From Mesorhizobium denitrificans (GTDB taxonomy: Bacteria > Pseudomonadota > Alphaproteobacteria > Rhizobiales > Rhizobiaceae): a DNA stretch of 64,000 nt. The position numbers were made by a program, and so were the translations under genes. The stretch's first letter is position 1; each line of letters begins with the position of its first letter. A model generated the notes under the pieces. That model saw only the letters and a program-made list of their open reading frames with translations. It did no database searches and was not told the origin of the DNA. The stretch spans positions 124,001-188,000 of the forward strand of contig NZ_QURN01000004.1 in assembly GCF_003403035.1 (NCBI RefSeq). The letters are read 5' to 3'. This document shows, in pieces, positions 1 to 7,552 of this stretch.

Positions 1-2
1 CC

Positions 3-617
3 GACTTCTTCCAACGCGAATTGCTGCCTCGTGCCGACATCGTGCTCGATTTCCATTCCGGCGGAAAAACACTTGATTTCCTGCCATTCTGCGCGGGCCA
101 CATACTGCCCGACAAGAAGAAGGAGGCGGAGACCTTCGCTGCTGTCGAGGCATTCGGCGCACCATATTCCATGCGCATGACGGAGATTGACGCCGTTGGC
201 ATGTACGATACCGCCGCCGAAGATATGGGAAAGATTTTCGTCACCACAGAACTTGGCGGCGGCGGCACTGCGCGTGCTGAAACCGTTCGCATCGCCCGCC
301 TGGGTGTCGCCAATGTGCTCAAACACGCAGGAATCCTGCGCGGAGCGGTCGAAACTTCACCGACGCAGTGGCTCGACATGCCGGAAGGCTGTTTCTCCTT
401 TGCCGAGAATGACGGCATGGTGGAGCCGATGGTTGATCTGGGTGAGCCAGTTGCAGCAGGCAGCACGGTAGCACGCATCTGGCCCGTCGGACGGACGGGA
501 ACCGACCCCGTCGAAGTCAAAGCGCGGATTTCAGGAATGCTGATCGCACGACACTTCCCCGGCCTGACCCAGAGCGGCGACTGCGTTGCAGTTGTCGCCA
601 CGCAGGTTGTCCCTTAG
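3..617 (+). CDS. doeB: N-alpha-acetyl-L-2,4-diaminobutyrate deacetylase DoeB (3' part, ectoine catabolism)
   Basis: Partial: the reading frame is already open at base 3, so the N-terminal part lies before the window; about 204 residues remain. The family (succinylglutamate desuccinylase / aspartoacylase, zinc-dependent M14-like) removes the acetyl group from N-acetyl-diaminobutyrate in ectoine degradation. Visible are the metal-site histidine in DFHSGG and the glutamate in TTELGGGG that acts as general base in the family, followed by a C-terminal beta-rich domain (PVAAGSTVARIWP). Other family members (AstE, aspartoacylase) are possible, but the GGKTLDFLPF and MGKIFVTTELGGGG segments fit DoeB best. 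It converges on the next gene, with about 60 bases between them that show nothing notable. Confidence 0.8.
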   Translation, partial: DFFQRELLPRADIVLDFHSGGKTLDFLPFCAGHILPDKKKEAETFAAVEAFGAPYSMRMTEIDAVGMYDTAAEDMGKIFVTTELGGGGTARAETVRIARLGVANVLKHAGILRGAVETSPTQWLDMPEGCFSFAENDGMVEPMVDLGEPVAAGSTVARIWPVGRTGTDPVEVKARISGMLIARHFPGLTQSGDCVAVVATQVVP

Positions 618-677
618 GCGTGCCCTGAGTGAGCGATGACGTTGAGAACATCGCCTGCTGCGCGGTGTCATCCGCTT

Positions 678-1745
678 TCACGTATTCACGCCTTTAAGGT
701 TGCGGACTATTGCGCGCACCATGCCGAAGAAGGTGATGATCCAGGCAGTTAGAGCGATATAGAGAAAGATGCGCGGCAACGCGGTAAGAAAGCCGAATTG
801 CATGGCGCGATCCATCTGCAAGGTACAAGCAGCATACATGCCGAGCGGGAATACAGCGCCCCAGTAGAGCGGATCGTAGCTAAACGGAAATCGCCGATAG
901 CCGTGGCGCCAAATGCCGAGCAGTAGCAGCATTGGAATCCACCATGTTCCGGTTGCCCAGTAGAAGAGGGTGAACCCCTTCAGGAATGGAAGCAGCGACG
1001 ACAGATAGGGCGCATGTGGCGCATTCAGGATCAGCAATGAGCCGGCAAGGGTGGAAATCGCCATAGCTCCCATATTGATCCAGTAAGGCGGCGCCAGATC
1101 GCCGGGAGAGAAGCGGAAAAAGGCATAGCGGTAGAAGATCAGCGACATCATCCAGATGTAGAGCATGCCTCCCCACAGCCACATCGACAACGCCACAAGA
1201 TTGAGTTCAAGCCGGTAGGGCTGGTCGATGCGTGCCGCCAGCAATGCGCTGGATACCGACACCGACTGGGTTGCAACTACCGCCAGCAGCCAGCTACCGG
1301 TGATGCCCTTGTCGAGGGTGGGTTTTTCCTGGCGAACGGTGAAGGCAGTGAAGATCGTGTAGGTCAGGCATATCCACAAAACGACAGCCAGCAGCCACAA
1401 GCCACGACCGATCATGAGGTTCTCTTTTAACACCATGAACTGACTGGCAAGGATGCCCGTGCCGGCTACGGTGGTGAAGTAACCAGGCCCAGTCAGGTGG
1501 GCTACCATGTCGCCGAAGAAACGGCGCGGATAACGCCACGCTCGTAAGGCAAAAAGTATGCACAGCACGACATACTGCCCGATATTGAGATAGAACAGTG
1601 CCATCGCAAGCGTCTGGTGTTCCATCATGAAGGCCGCCAGCGAGACGATGCCGGTGGCCATTACCAGCCCGAAATAGGCGGGTGACAGTTCGGCAAGGCC
1701 TGTGGTCGGCGCCTGCGGCTTGAGTGCCACGCTACCAATCGTCAT
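678..1745 (-). CDS. TDT-family (TehA / C4-dicarboxylate) transporter
   Basis: A 355-residue, very hydrophobic protein with roughly ten membrane segments and no other domain. The opening SPAYFGLVMATGIVSLA and the later GPGYFTTVAGTGILASQF are the repeated glycine-rich helices typical of the tellurite-resistance/dicarboxylate transporter (TDT) family, which includes TehA, the malate transporter Mae1 and SLAC-type anion channels. Members move anions such as dicarboxylates, sulfite or chloride; the substrate cannot be read from the sequence. Start ATG at 1745. The neighbours give no functional hint. Confidence 0.8.
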   Translation of the reverse strand: MTIGSVALKPQAPTTGLAELSPAYFGLVMATGIVSLAAFMMEHQTLAMALFYLNIGQYVVLCILFALRAWRYPRRFFGDMVAHLTGPGYFTTVAGTGILASQFMVLKENLMIGRGLWLLAVVLWICLTYTIFTAFTVRQEKPTLDKGITGSWLLAVVATQSVSVSSALLAARIDQPYRLELNLVALSMWLWGGMLYIWMMSLIFYRYAFFRFSPGDLAPPYWINMGAMAISTLAGSLLILNAPHAPYLSSLLPFLKGFTLFYWATGTWWIPMLLLLGIWRHGYRRFPFSYDPLYWGAVFPLGMYAACTLQMDRAMQFGFLTALPRIFLYIALTAWIITFFGMVRAIVRNLKGVNT

Positions 1746-2018
1746 GATCTTCTCGCCCGTGGTGGCTGGGGCACTCGCATTTGCGGTGCCGCTCCGGTCA
1801 TCTTTTTCTTTGCCGCAAGCGAGATGCTCTCATCCCCGCCGAGAACACGCTGCAAAGAAATAAGCCCCATTTCCATAAACACCATGCATCGCCACCAGGA
1901 ACCATATCACGAGCAGGTCAGCGCGGAAAACCCGAGCGCCGAATATGTCTGTCAGCAAGACATTTGGCTCGGACGGCCAAACTTCCAACGGCGTGGCGAT
2001 ATGGCGGCGACACGCCGC
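1746..2018. other. Intergenic region without a recognised gene
   Basis: The gap between the transporter start and the tRNA-Gly terminator. Reading frames of up to about 96 codons cross it on both strands, but their composition is proline/arginine-rich, as random GC-rich sequence gives, and none resembles a known protein. It presumably holds the promoter of the minus-strand transporter; I cannot identify -35/-10 boxes with confidence. Confidence 0.5.
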
Positions 2019-2049
2019 AAAAAGCAAAACGGCCACCCGAAGGCAGCCG
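2019..2049 (-). terminator. Rho-independent terminator of tRNA-Gly
   Basis: Read on the minus strand: an 8-bp stem (CGGCTGCC / GGTGGCCG, two G-T pairs) closed by a TTCG tetraloop and followed by TTTTGCTTTTT. It lies about 30 bases beyond the 3' end of the tRNA gene, the expected place. Confidence 0.7.
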
Positions 2050-2078
2050 CTTTAAATGCTTGTTCCTGTGAAGGAATT

Positions 2079-2153
2079 TGGAGCGGGTGAAGCGATTCGA
2101 ACGCTCGACCCTAACCTTGGCAAGGTTATGCTCTACCCCTGAGCTACACCCGC
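2079..2153 (-). tRNA. tRNA-Gly (anticodon GCC)
   Basis: 75 nt on the minus strand. The acceptor stem is GCGGGTG pairing with CACCCGC, followed by discriminator T and an encoded CCA at 2081-2079. The D arm contains AGCTCAGGGGTAGAGC, the anticodon loop CTTGCCAAG gives GCC, and the T arm contains GTTCGAATC. All four stems can be drawn by eye. The 3' CCA is encoded in the gene. Confidence 0.97.
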
Positions 2154-2183
2154 TCGTGCGACGTTGCCGCCGCAAGCCGCGCC

Positions 2184-2212
2184 TATATGGCCGAAGAGCC
2201 GTAACATTGCAA
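2184..2212 (-). promoter_or_regulatory. Candidate sigma-70-type promoter of tRNA-Gly
   Basis: Read on the minus strand: TTGCAA, a 17-base spacer, then CATATA, ending about 30 bases before the mature tRNA 5' end. Spacing is ideal, but the -10 match is weak. Confidence 0.35.
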
Positions 2213-2319
2213 CAGGGAATCTCACGATAATTCGACCTATTTTCATGGCGCTGGTTTCATTGATTTTCCTTGTTTCCTGCGGCCTGTTTGCTTAGACCGC
2301 GAGGCATAAGGGACTTCAA

Positions 2320-2811
2320 ATGCCGGCAACACCTGAACAACTTTTCGCCTTCCTGGCCGATCACGGCATCCAGGTGACCACTTTCGAGCACCCGGCTCTC
2401 CACACGGTTGCCGAATCACAGGAACTGCGCGGCCAGATTGCGGGCGCGCATACCAAGAACCTGTTCCTCAAGGACAAGAAGGACAATTTCTTCCTTCTCA
2501 CTGTGGAGGAAACGGCGAGCGTCGATCTCAAAACGATCCATCACGTCATCGGCGCGGCCGGCAAGGTGTCGTTCGGCAAACCCGAAGCGCTTATGGAGTT
2601 GCTCGGCGTGGTTCCGGGTTCCGTCTCCATCATGGGCCTCATCAACGATACCGGCCATCGCGTGACGCCGTTCATCGCTGCCGATCTGCTGCAAAGCGAG
2701 GTCGTGAATGTGCATCCGCTGGTCAACACGGCAACCACTTCCATCAAGTCGGACGACCTCTTACAGTTCGTGAAAGCGACCGGACATGAGGCGCAGGTCT
2801 TGAAACTCTAG
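2320..2811 (+). CDS. Prolyl-tRNA editing protein (ProXp-ala / YbaK family)
   Basis: A 163-residue single-domain protein of the YbaK/ProRS INS-like editing family. Such proteins hydrolyse mischarged tRNA in trans; the ProXp-ala branch removes Ala from tRNA-Pro. Seen: N-terminal helix with LFAFLADHGIQVTTFEHPAL, the HTVAES segment, the lysine-rich turn KNLFLKDKKDNFFL and the late GLINDTGHRVTPFI, all usual for this subgroup. Alphaproteobacterial ProRS commonly lacks the inserted editing domain, which would explain a free-standing editor. Monocistronic or the first gene before ybbN, 46 bases downstream. Confidence 0.88.
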   Translation: MPATPEQLFAFLADHGIQVTTFEHPALHTVAESQELRGQIAGAHTKNLFLKDKKDNFFLLTVEETASVDLKTIHHVIGAAGKVSFGKPEALMELLGVVPGSVSIMGLINDTGHRVTPFIAADLLQSEVVNVHPLVNTATTSIKSDDLLQFVKATGHEAQVLKL

Positions 2812-2857
2812 GCGGGATCTCCACATCCCGGCCAACCAAACAGAAAGGCTGAGTTCC

Positions 2858-3850
2858 ATGAGCGGTCAGGACAGATCCTACGGAGCAGGCAGCGGCTACA
2901 CGATGAACGCGCCTCAATACACCACCAACGTCCAGAGCACGCCTGCCCAAAGCGCGCCCACACCGAGCGTCGGCACGCCGGGCGATCTCATCAAGGACAC
3001 CACGACTGCCGGCTTCACCGCCGACGTCATTCAGGAATCGCGCAATCAGCCGGTGCTGGTGGATTTCTGGGCTCCGTGGTGCGGACCATGCAAGCAACTC
3101 ACGCCCGTTCTGGAAAAGGCTGTATTGGCCGCTCGCGGCGCAGTGAAGCTGGTCAAGATGAACATTGACGATCACCCGTCCGTGGCCGGGCAGCTTGGCA
3201 TTCAGTCCATTCCTGCCGTTATCGCCTTCAAAAACGGCCAGCCCGTCGATGGCTTCATGGGCGCAGTGCCGGAAAGCCAGATTGACGCATTTATCAAAAA
3301 ACTCGGCGGCGACAGCGCCAAGGCTGAGCTAGAGGAAGCGCTCGCCGCTGCTACCGAGGCGCGGGCTGCAGGCGATACAGAAACCGCATCACAGATCTAT
3401 CAGATGATTCTCCAGCAGGATCCCGAATCGGTCGATGCTCTGGCCGGCCTCGGCGAAATTCTGTTCGATGCGAAAGACGTCGAAGGTCTCAAGAAATTGC
3501 TGGAATCCGTGCCACCCGCAAAGTCCGACGCGGCACCCATCGCGGCCCTTCGCGCCCGCCTTGCACTTTCCGAGGAAGCTGAATCTCTGGGTGACGCGAG
3601 CGCGCTTGAACAGCGCCTTGCCGAAAACCCGAAAGACCATCAGGCGCGCTTTGATCTTGCGTTGATCCAGAATGCGCATGGCGAACGCGAAGCCGCCGCC
3701 GACAACCTGCTTGCGATCTTCAAGGCAGACCGCACCTGGAATGACGACGGCGCGCGCGCGCAATTGCTCAAGCTTTTCGAAGCATGGGGACCGACCGACG
3801 ATGCGACGCTTTCAGCGCGCCGCAAGCTGTCGTCGATCCTGTTTTCTTAA
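2858..3850 (+). CDS. ybbN: Thioredoxin-domain co-chaperone YbbN (CnoX-like)
   Basis: 330 residues. A Q/T/P-rich N-terminal tail of about 45 residues precedes a thioredoxin fold with WCGPC at residues 74-78 (cysteines 75 and 78), then a TPR-like C-terminal half (EEALAAATEARAAGDTETAS, DALAGLGEILFDAKDVEGLK). This is the YbbN/CnoX architecture: a thioredoxin-like holdase that hands clients to GroEL/DnaK. Unlike E. coli YbbN, whose motif is SxxC, the redox motif here is a complete CGPC, so disulfide reductase activity is plausible, as in Caulobacter. It converges on ohr; the two stop codons overlap. Confidence 0.9.
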   Translation: MSGQDRSYGAGSGYTMNAPQYTTNVQSTPAQSAPTPSVGTPGDLIKDTTTAGFTADVIQESRNQPVLVDFWAPWCGPCKQLTPVLEKAVLAARGAVKLVKMNIDDHPSVAGQLGIQSIPAVIAFKNGQPVDGFMGAVPESQIDAFIKKLGGDSAKAELEEALAAATEARAAGDTETASQIYQMILQQDPESVDALAGLGEILFDAKDVEGLKKLLESVPPAKSDAAPIAALRARLALSEEAESLGDASALEQRLAENPKDHQARFDLALIQNAHGEREAAADNLLAIFKADRTWNDDGARAQLLKLFEAWGPTDDATLSARRKLSSILFS

Positions 3851-4263
3851 GAGGCCTTCACGCTCAGCGCGACATCGATATTGCCGCGCACCGCGTTGGA
3901 GTATGGGCAAACCTGATGCGCCGCCGCGACGAGTTGTTCGGCGGTCGCCTGGTCAACACCCTTGGTCAGCACTTCCAGCGCGACGCCCAGCTTGAAGCCT
4001 TCACCCTGCGGCAATAACGAAACGCTGGAATTGATCGACGCATCCTGCAAGGTCGCTTTTGCTCGCCGCGCTACAAGCTGCAGCGCACCCTCAAAGCACG
4101 CCGCATAGCCAATTGCGAAGAGCTGCTCCGGGTTCGTCGCGCCACCTGCACCACCCATTGCTTTCGGCACAGCCAGATTCACTTCCAGAAGGCCGTCATC
4201 GGTCTTGCCGTGACCATTGCGGCCACCGGTTACATGCGCATGCGCAGTATAAAGAGCAGACAT
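3847..4263 (-). CDS. ohr: Organic hydroperoxide resistance protein Ohr
   Basis: 138 residues, normal length for the OsmC/Ohr family of thiol-dependent peroxidases that reduce organic hydroperoxides using lipoylated partners. The two catalytic cysteines are present: C56 in YAACFEGAL and C119 in HQVCPYSNAVRGN. The N-terminal YTAHAHVTGGRNGH is typical of Ohr rather than OsmC. No ohrR gene lies next to it, though an inverted repeat sits upstream (see 4280-4314). The gene overlaps the convergent ybbN stop by three bases. Confidence 0.95.
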   Translation of the reverse strand: MSALYTAHAHVTGGRNGHGKTDDGLLEVNLAVPKAMGGAGGATNPEQLFAIGYAACFEGALQLVARRAKATLQDASINSSVSLLPQGEGFKLGVALEVLTKGVDQATAEQLVAAAHQVCPYSNAVRGNIDVALSVKAS

Positions 4264-4279
4264 ATCGCTTATCCTTCAT

Positions 4280-4314
4280 TTAAATCGCGCACAAACTAAT
4301 CGCACACGATTTAA
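4280..4314. promoter_or_regulatory. Inverted repeat upstream of ohr (candidate OhrR-type operator)
   Basis: TTAAATCG at 4280-4287 and CGATTTAA at 4307-4314 form perfect 8-bp arms 19 bases apart, just ahead of the ohr start at 4263. ohr genes are usually repressed by the MarR-family OhrR at AT-rich palindromes in this position. The long spacer is unusual, and the assignment is inference. Confidence 0.35.
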
Positions 4315-4337
4315 TGTTCGTCAAGCCGTTTTCGCGC

Positions 4338-4364
4338 ATAAAAAAAGCGGCCCGAAGGCCGCTT
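4338..4364 (-). terminator. Rho-independent terminator of rplS
   Basis: On the minus strand AAGCGGCC-TTCG-GGCCGCTT, a perfect 8-bp stem with a TTCG tetraloop, runs into seven consecutive T residues, about 25 bases past the rplS stop codon. It also insulates ohr, which begins 75 bases further on. Confidence 0.9.
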
Positions 4365-4388
4365 CTTTCAAAACCATAAAAAACCGAA

Positions 4389-4913
4389 TTATTCGGCAGC
4401 AGCGGCTGCTGCTTCAGCTGCCTTCTTTTCAGCCGCATCCTGAGCGGCCTTCTCAACGGCCAGCGCCTCAGCGGCTGCAACCTTCTCGGCCTCAATGCGA
4501 GCCTGCTCCTGCTGCACTGCGGCGCGCTCGGCGTCGTTCAGCTTGCGGGCGCGAACGCCGGTGTTTTCAGTGATACGTGCAGACTTGCCGCGACGATCGC
4601 GCAGATAGTACAGCTTGGCGCGACGCACCTTACCGCGACGAACGATCTCAACGCCTTCAACCAGCGGCGAGTAAACCGGGAAAACGCGCTCCACGCCTTC
4701 GCCATAGGAAATCTTGCGAACGGTGAAGCTCTCATTGATGCCAGCACCCGAACGAGCGATGCAAACGCCTTCATAGGCCTGCACGCGGGTACGCGTACCT
4801 TCAGTAACGCGCACCTGAACGCGAACGGTGTCGCCGGGCTGGAATTCTGGAAGCTTGCGCTTGGCTTCGATACGGGCAGCCTGTTCGGCCTCAAGCTGAC
4901 GGATGATGTCCAT
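4389..4913 (-). CDS. rplS: 50S ribosomal protein L19
   Basis: 174 residues from the ATG at 4913 ([11 protein letters not shown]); an upstream ATG at 4976 would add 21 residues unlike L19 and is rejected. L19 sits at the 30S-50S interface. The core up to about residue 125 is canonical ([55 protein letters not shown]). It is followed by a roughly 45-residue Ala/Glu/Lys-rich helical tail that most bacterial L19 proteins lack but that occurs in Rhizobiales. trmD and rimM lie upstream on the same strand, separated by an opposite-strand permease gene. Confidence 0.97.
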   Translation of the reverse strand: MDIIRQLEAEQAARIEAKRKLPEFQPGDTVRVQVRVTEGTRTRVQAYEGVCIARSGAGINESFTVRKISYGEGVERVFPVYSPLVEGVEIVRRGKVRRAKLYYLRDRRGKSARITENTGVRARKLNDAERAAVQQEQARIEAEKVAAAEALAVEKAAQDAAEKKAAEAAAAAAE

Positions 4914-5191
4914 CTTACAAATCCACTTCTTGTTCTTCCGACAGTCAGAGCGCCCAACGCTTGCCAACCAGTGCAATCACCGTTCGGCTATGCCTTTCCA
5001 CGAATGGTCCAGCAGGAGCGAATTCACCGTCATCATTGACGGGACCGGACTTTTTGTCCGATTTCGGGCCGGGCGATACACGAGATTTATGACTTTGTCA
5101 CGTCTTTAGCGGCAATTTTGTCGAATCATCTACCCTTGCAGCTTGTGCAATAGGGCTTTACACGCTCGGAACGTGTGCGGGGGAGATTTCA

Positions 5192-5944
5192 TTGAGCATT
5201 TTCGACGCTGTTTTGTTGTTTGTCGCGGGTTATGCGGCTGGCATGGTCAACGCGGTCGCAGGTGGCGGCACCTTTCTCACATTCGGCGCCCTTTCTGTAA
5301 CGGGTGTGCCGCCCATCGTGGCGAACGCTACATCTTCGATCACGCAGTTTCCCGGCTACGTCACTTCAACGCTCGCCTATTGGACCGATATAAAGACATT
5401 CTGGCGTGAGGCGTTGCTTCTGTGCTTCGTCTCCGCGCTCGGCGCGTTTGCGGGCGCCATGATCCTGCTCGCGCTGGATAACCCTTCGTTCCGGTCGATG
5501 GTGCCTTGGCTGCTGGTTGCGGCTACCGCGCTTTTTGCCGCTGGCCCTTGGCTCAAGCCAAAGCCAAAGCCGGGCGCACAGCCATCCGCTGGCATATTCG
5601 TTGGCGCGGTCGTCCAGTTCATCACCTCCGTCTATGGCGGGTTCTTTGGTGCAGGCATGGGCGTCATGATGCTCGCAACGCTCGGCCTGACCCAGAGCGG
5701 CGACTACCACCGCCTGAACGCGCTCAAGAACATGCTCGCAATTGTCATCGCCGCCATCGCCATCATCGTGTTCGTTGTCGGCGGTGTGGTGGCGTGGCCG
5801 GAGGCCATCGTCATGATCCCGGCGGTCGCGCTCGGCGGCTATTCCGGTGTCTGGGCAGCGAAACGAATGCCGCAAAGCATCATGCGCGCTTTCGTCATCG
5901 TCGTGGGCATCCTGCTTGCGGTTTATTATTTCGTAACCGGCTGA
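5192..5944 (+). CDS. TSUP-family (TauE/SafE) membrane permease
   Basis: 250 residues with about eight membrane helices and the duplicated TSUP pattern: [15 protein letters not shown] in the first half and [19 protein letters not shown] in the second. Members export or import sulfite, sulfoacetate, taurine or other small anions; the substrate is not evident here. The start is TTG at 5192, preceded by a strong GGGGGAG. The gene is inserted against the direction of the trmD...rplS pair and its 3' end overlaps trmD by 19 bases. Confidence 0.88.
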   Translation: MSIFDAVLLFVAGYAAGMVNAVAGGGTFLTFGALSVTGVPPIVANATSSITQFPGYVTSTLAYWTDIKTFWREALLLCFVSALGAFAGAMILLALDNPSFRSMVPWLLVAATALFAAGPWLKPKPKPGAQPSAGIFVGAVVQFITSVYGGFFGAGMGVMMLATLGLTQSGDYHRLNALKNMLAIVIAAIAIIVFVVGGVVAWPEAIVMIPAVALGGYSGVWAAKRMPQSIMRAFVIVVGILLAVYYFVTG

Positions 5945-6621
5945 AGCAGGTCCGGGCGCCGCTCCGCCGTCAACCGCTCGGACTCCGCGTGTCGCCAGGC
6001 GGCAATGCGCGCGTGATTGCCCGAGGTCAGTATTTCAGGGATCGTTCGCCCTTCGAATTCCGCTGGTCGTGTGTAGTGCGGATGCTCCAGCAGGCCATTC
6101 TCAAAGCTTTCCTGCACGCCGGATTCTTCATTTCCCATCACCCCCGGCAGCAGGCGCACCACCGCATCCAGCAGCACCAGTGCGGCAGGTTCACCGCCGG
6201 AGAGAATGTAATCGCCGATGGAAACCTCTTCCAATTGCCGCGCCTCAATCAAACGTTGATCTACACCTTCAAACCGCCCGCAGAGAATCACGGCCCCCGG
6301 CCCATCGGCCAGTTCGCGCACTCGCGCCTGGGTCAGCGGCTTGCCGCGCGGGCTCATCAGCAGCTTCGGCCTCGCATCTCCGGCAGGCGCGGCATGATCA
6401 ATCGCGCGGGCGAGCACATCGGCTCGCATCACCATTCCCGCCCCACCCCCGGCCGGCGTATCATCCACGGTCCTATGTCGATCCGTCGCGAAATCGCGAA
6501 TTTGCACGGCATCCAGCGACCAGCTACCCGCCTGCATCGCACGGCCAGCCAGGGAAACACCAAGCGCACCCGGAAACATTTCCGGATAGAGTGTCAGCAC
6601 GGTTGCGCGAAATCCGCTCAC
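5926..6621 (-). CDS. trmD: tRNA (guanine-37-N1)-methyltransferase TrmD
   Basis: 231 residues; a SPOUT-class enzyme that methylates G37 of tRNAs using S-adenosylmethionine and so prevents +1 frameshifting. Seen: [14 protein letters not shown] at the start, the [12 protein letters not shown] loop, [15 protein letters not shown], and the trefoil-knot segment [19 protein letters not shown]. The start codon is GTG at 6621 and shares the bases GTGA with the rimM stop, so the two are translationally coupled. Confidence 0.97.
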   Translation of the reverse strand: MSGFRATVLTLYPEMFPGALGVSLAGRAMQAGSWSLDAVQIRDFATDRHRTVDDTPAGGGAGMVMRADVLARAIDHAAPAGDARPKLLMSPRGKPLTQARVRELADGPGAVILCGRFEGVDQRLIEARQLEEVSIGDYILSGGEPAALVLLDAVVRLLPGVMGNEESGVQESFENGLLEHPHYTRPAEFEGRTIPEILTSGNHARIAAWRHAESERLTAERRPDLLQPVTK

Positions 6622-7217
6622 CTGTTGCCTCCGGCTTCTTTGGGACCACGGTTTCGGCTACGCACTTTCAGGCTATGCGGCTCACCTTCATCGTCGGAAT
6701 CGTCAGCGTCTATCAGTCCCGCAGCAACTGTATCGATCCGGATATAGCCCTCGCCGACAAAAATCTCCGGCACTGCCGCATGCGAAAAGGGGATCAGCAC
6801 GCCCTTACGACCATGAACGCGCAACTCCAGCACATCGCCGCCGCCAAAATTCTGCACCGCCGTAACCTTGCCGATAGTCGCGCCGCTTTCGTCACGCACC
6901 GCCAGGCCCACGAGATCTTCGTGATAAAATTCTTCTTCGTCAGTCAGTGGCAGGCGTGACCTGTCCACGAAAAGCTCAGTGCCATTCAGCCGCTCGGCCT
7001 CAGTGCGATCTGCAACCCCCTTGAACCGAACAACCACAACATCTTGCTGTGGACGGATCGATTCGATCGCGAAAGCACGCCCCGCCTTGTCGAATAATGG
7101 GCCATAGTCACCCAGCGCCGCAGGGTCGCCGGTAAAACTCTTGACGCGCAGTTCACCCTTTATGCCGTGCGCGGCGCCAATAACGGCAAGGAGTACAGGG
7201 CTTTCTGGCTTGTTCAT
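6618..7217 (-). CDS. rimM: Ribosome maturation factor RimM
   Basis: 199 residues from the ATG at 7217 ([14 protein letters not shown]); an AGAAG lies nine bases upstream, whereas a longer frame reaching 7370 adds non-conserved sequence. RimM binds S19 and assists assembly of the 30S head. Seen: the N-terminal RimM barrel ([19 protein letters not shown]), the linker [11 protein letters not shown], and the PRC-barrel half ([31 protein letters not shown]). The acidic C-terminal tail ([12 protein letters not shown]) is common in the order. The usual partner genes rpsP and ffh are not upstream here. Confidence 0.95.
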   Translation of the reverse strand: MNKPESPVLLAVIGAAHGIKGELRVKSFTGDPAALGDYGPLFDKAGRAFAIESIRPQQDVVVVRFKGVADRTEAERLNGTELFVDRSRLPLTDEEEFYHEDLVGLAVRDESGATIGKVTAVQNFGGGDVLELRVHGRKGVLIPFSHAAVPEIFVGEGYIRIDTVAAGLIDADDSDDEGEPHSLKVRSRNRGPKEAGGNR

Positions 7218-7552
7218 CGGTCGCATCTTCTTGTTTGTGTGTCCGTTTGCCACCGAACGGGCATGGAGAGCAAGTTTTGCATATGAATTCCGCTTCCCCC
7301 GCGAAAGCCGGAAAATCTTTTCACGTGTCATAAGCAAAGCAATTCGGATTGGTCCATCTATCTGCCGCATTTCATGTTATTCAGGCAGTTGGCGCGGCAA
7401 ATGTTTTGCGCCACGATGAGGCTGTAGGAATGAACGTTTGGCACAGACTGTGCCTTATTCTTTTCTGTTGCTGAAGTGAGTGCTATTTGATCCGCAGGCT
7501 GCGGACGTTCCGCCCATATGAGCCCCCCAGATGCGAAGGGGAAAGAAGAGCG
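7218..7552. other. Intergenic region between rimM and the peptide transporter operon
   Basis: Divergent promoter region of about 335 bases. It holds GGCGC...GCGCC inverted repeats near 7392-7412, the 15-bp palindrome GGCACAGACTGTGCC (7440-7454) and CCGCAGGCTGCGG (7492-7504). No protein or RNA gene is recognised in it. Confidence 0.5.
7440..7454. promoter_or_regulatory. Palindrome upstream of the peptide-transporter operon (candidate operator)
   Basis: GGCACAG-A-CTGTGCC: perfect 7-bp arms around a single base, about 100 bases before the start of the binding-protein gene. It is not followed by a T-run in the direction of any gene, so an operator is more likely than a terminator. The regulator is unknown. 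Confidence 0.35.

Noticed and set aside
1781-2090. Small overlapping frames between the TDT transporter and tRNA-Gly
   Set aside because: Pro/Arg/His-rich, no family resemblance, and one runs into the tRNA gene.
5506-6747. 413-codon open frame on the plus strand
   Set aside because: Runs through the TSUP gene in another frame and antisense to trmD; composition is not protein-like.
7318-7331. TTTTCACGTGTCAT, a possible parS site
   Set aside because: Four mismatches outside the CACGTG core; CACGTG alone is too common.
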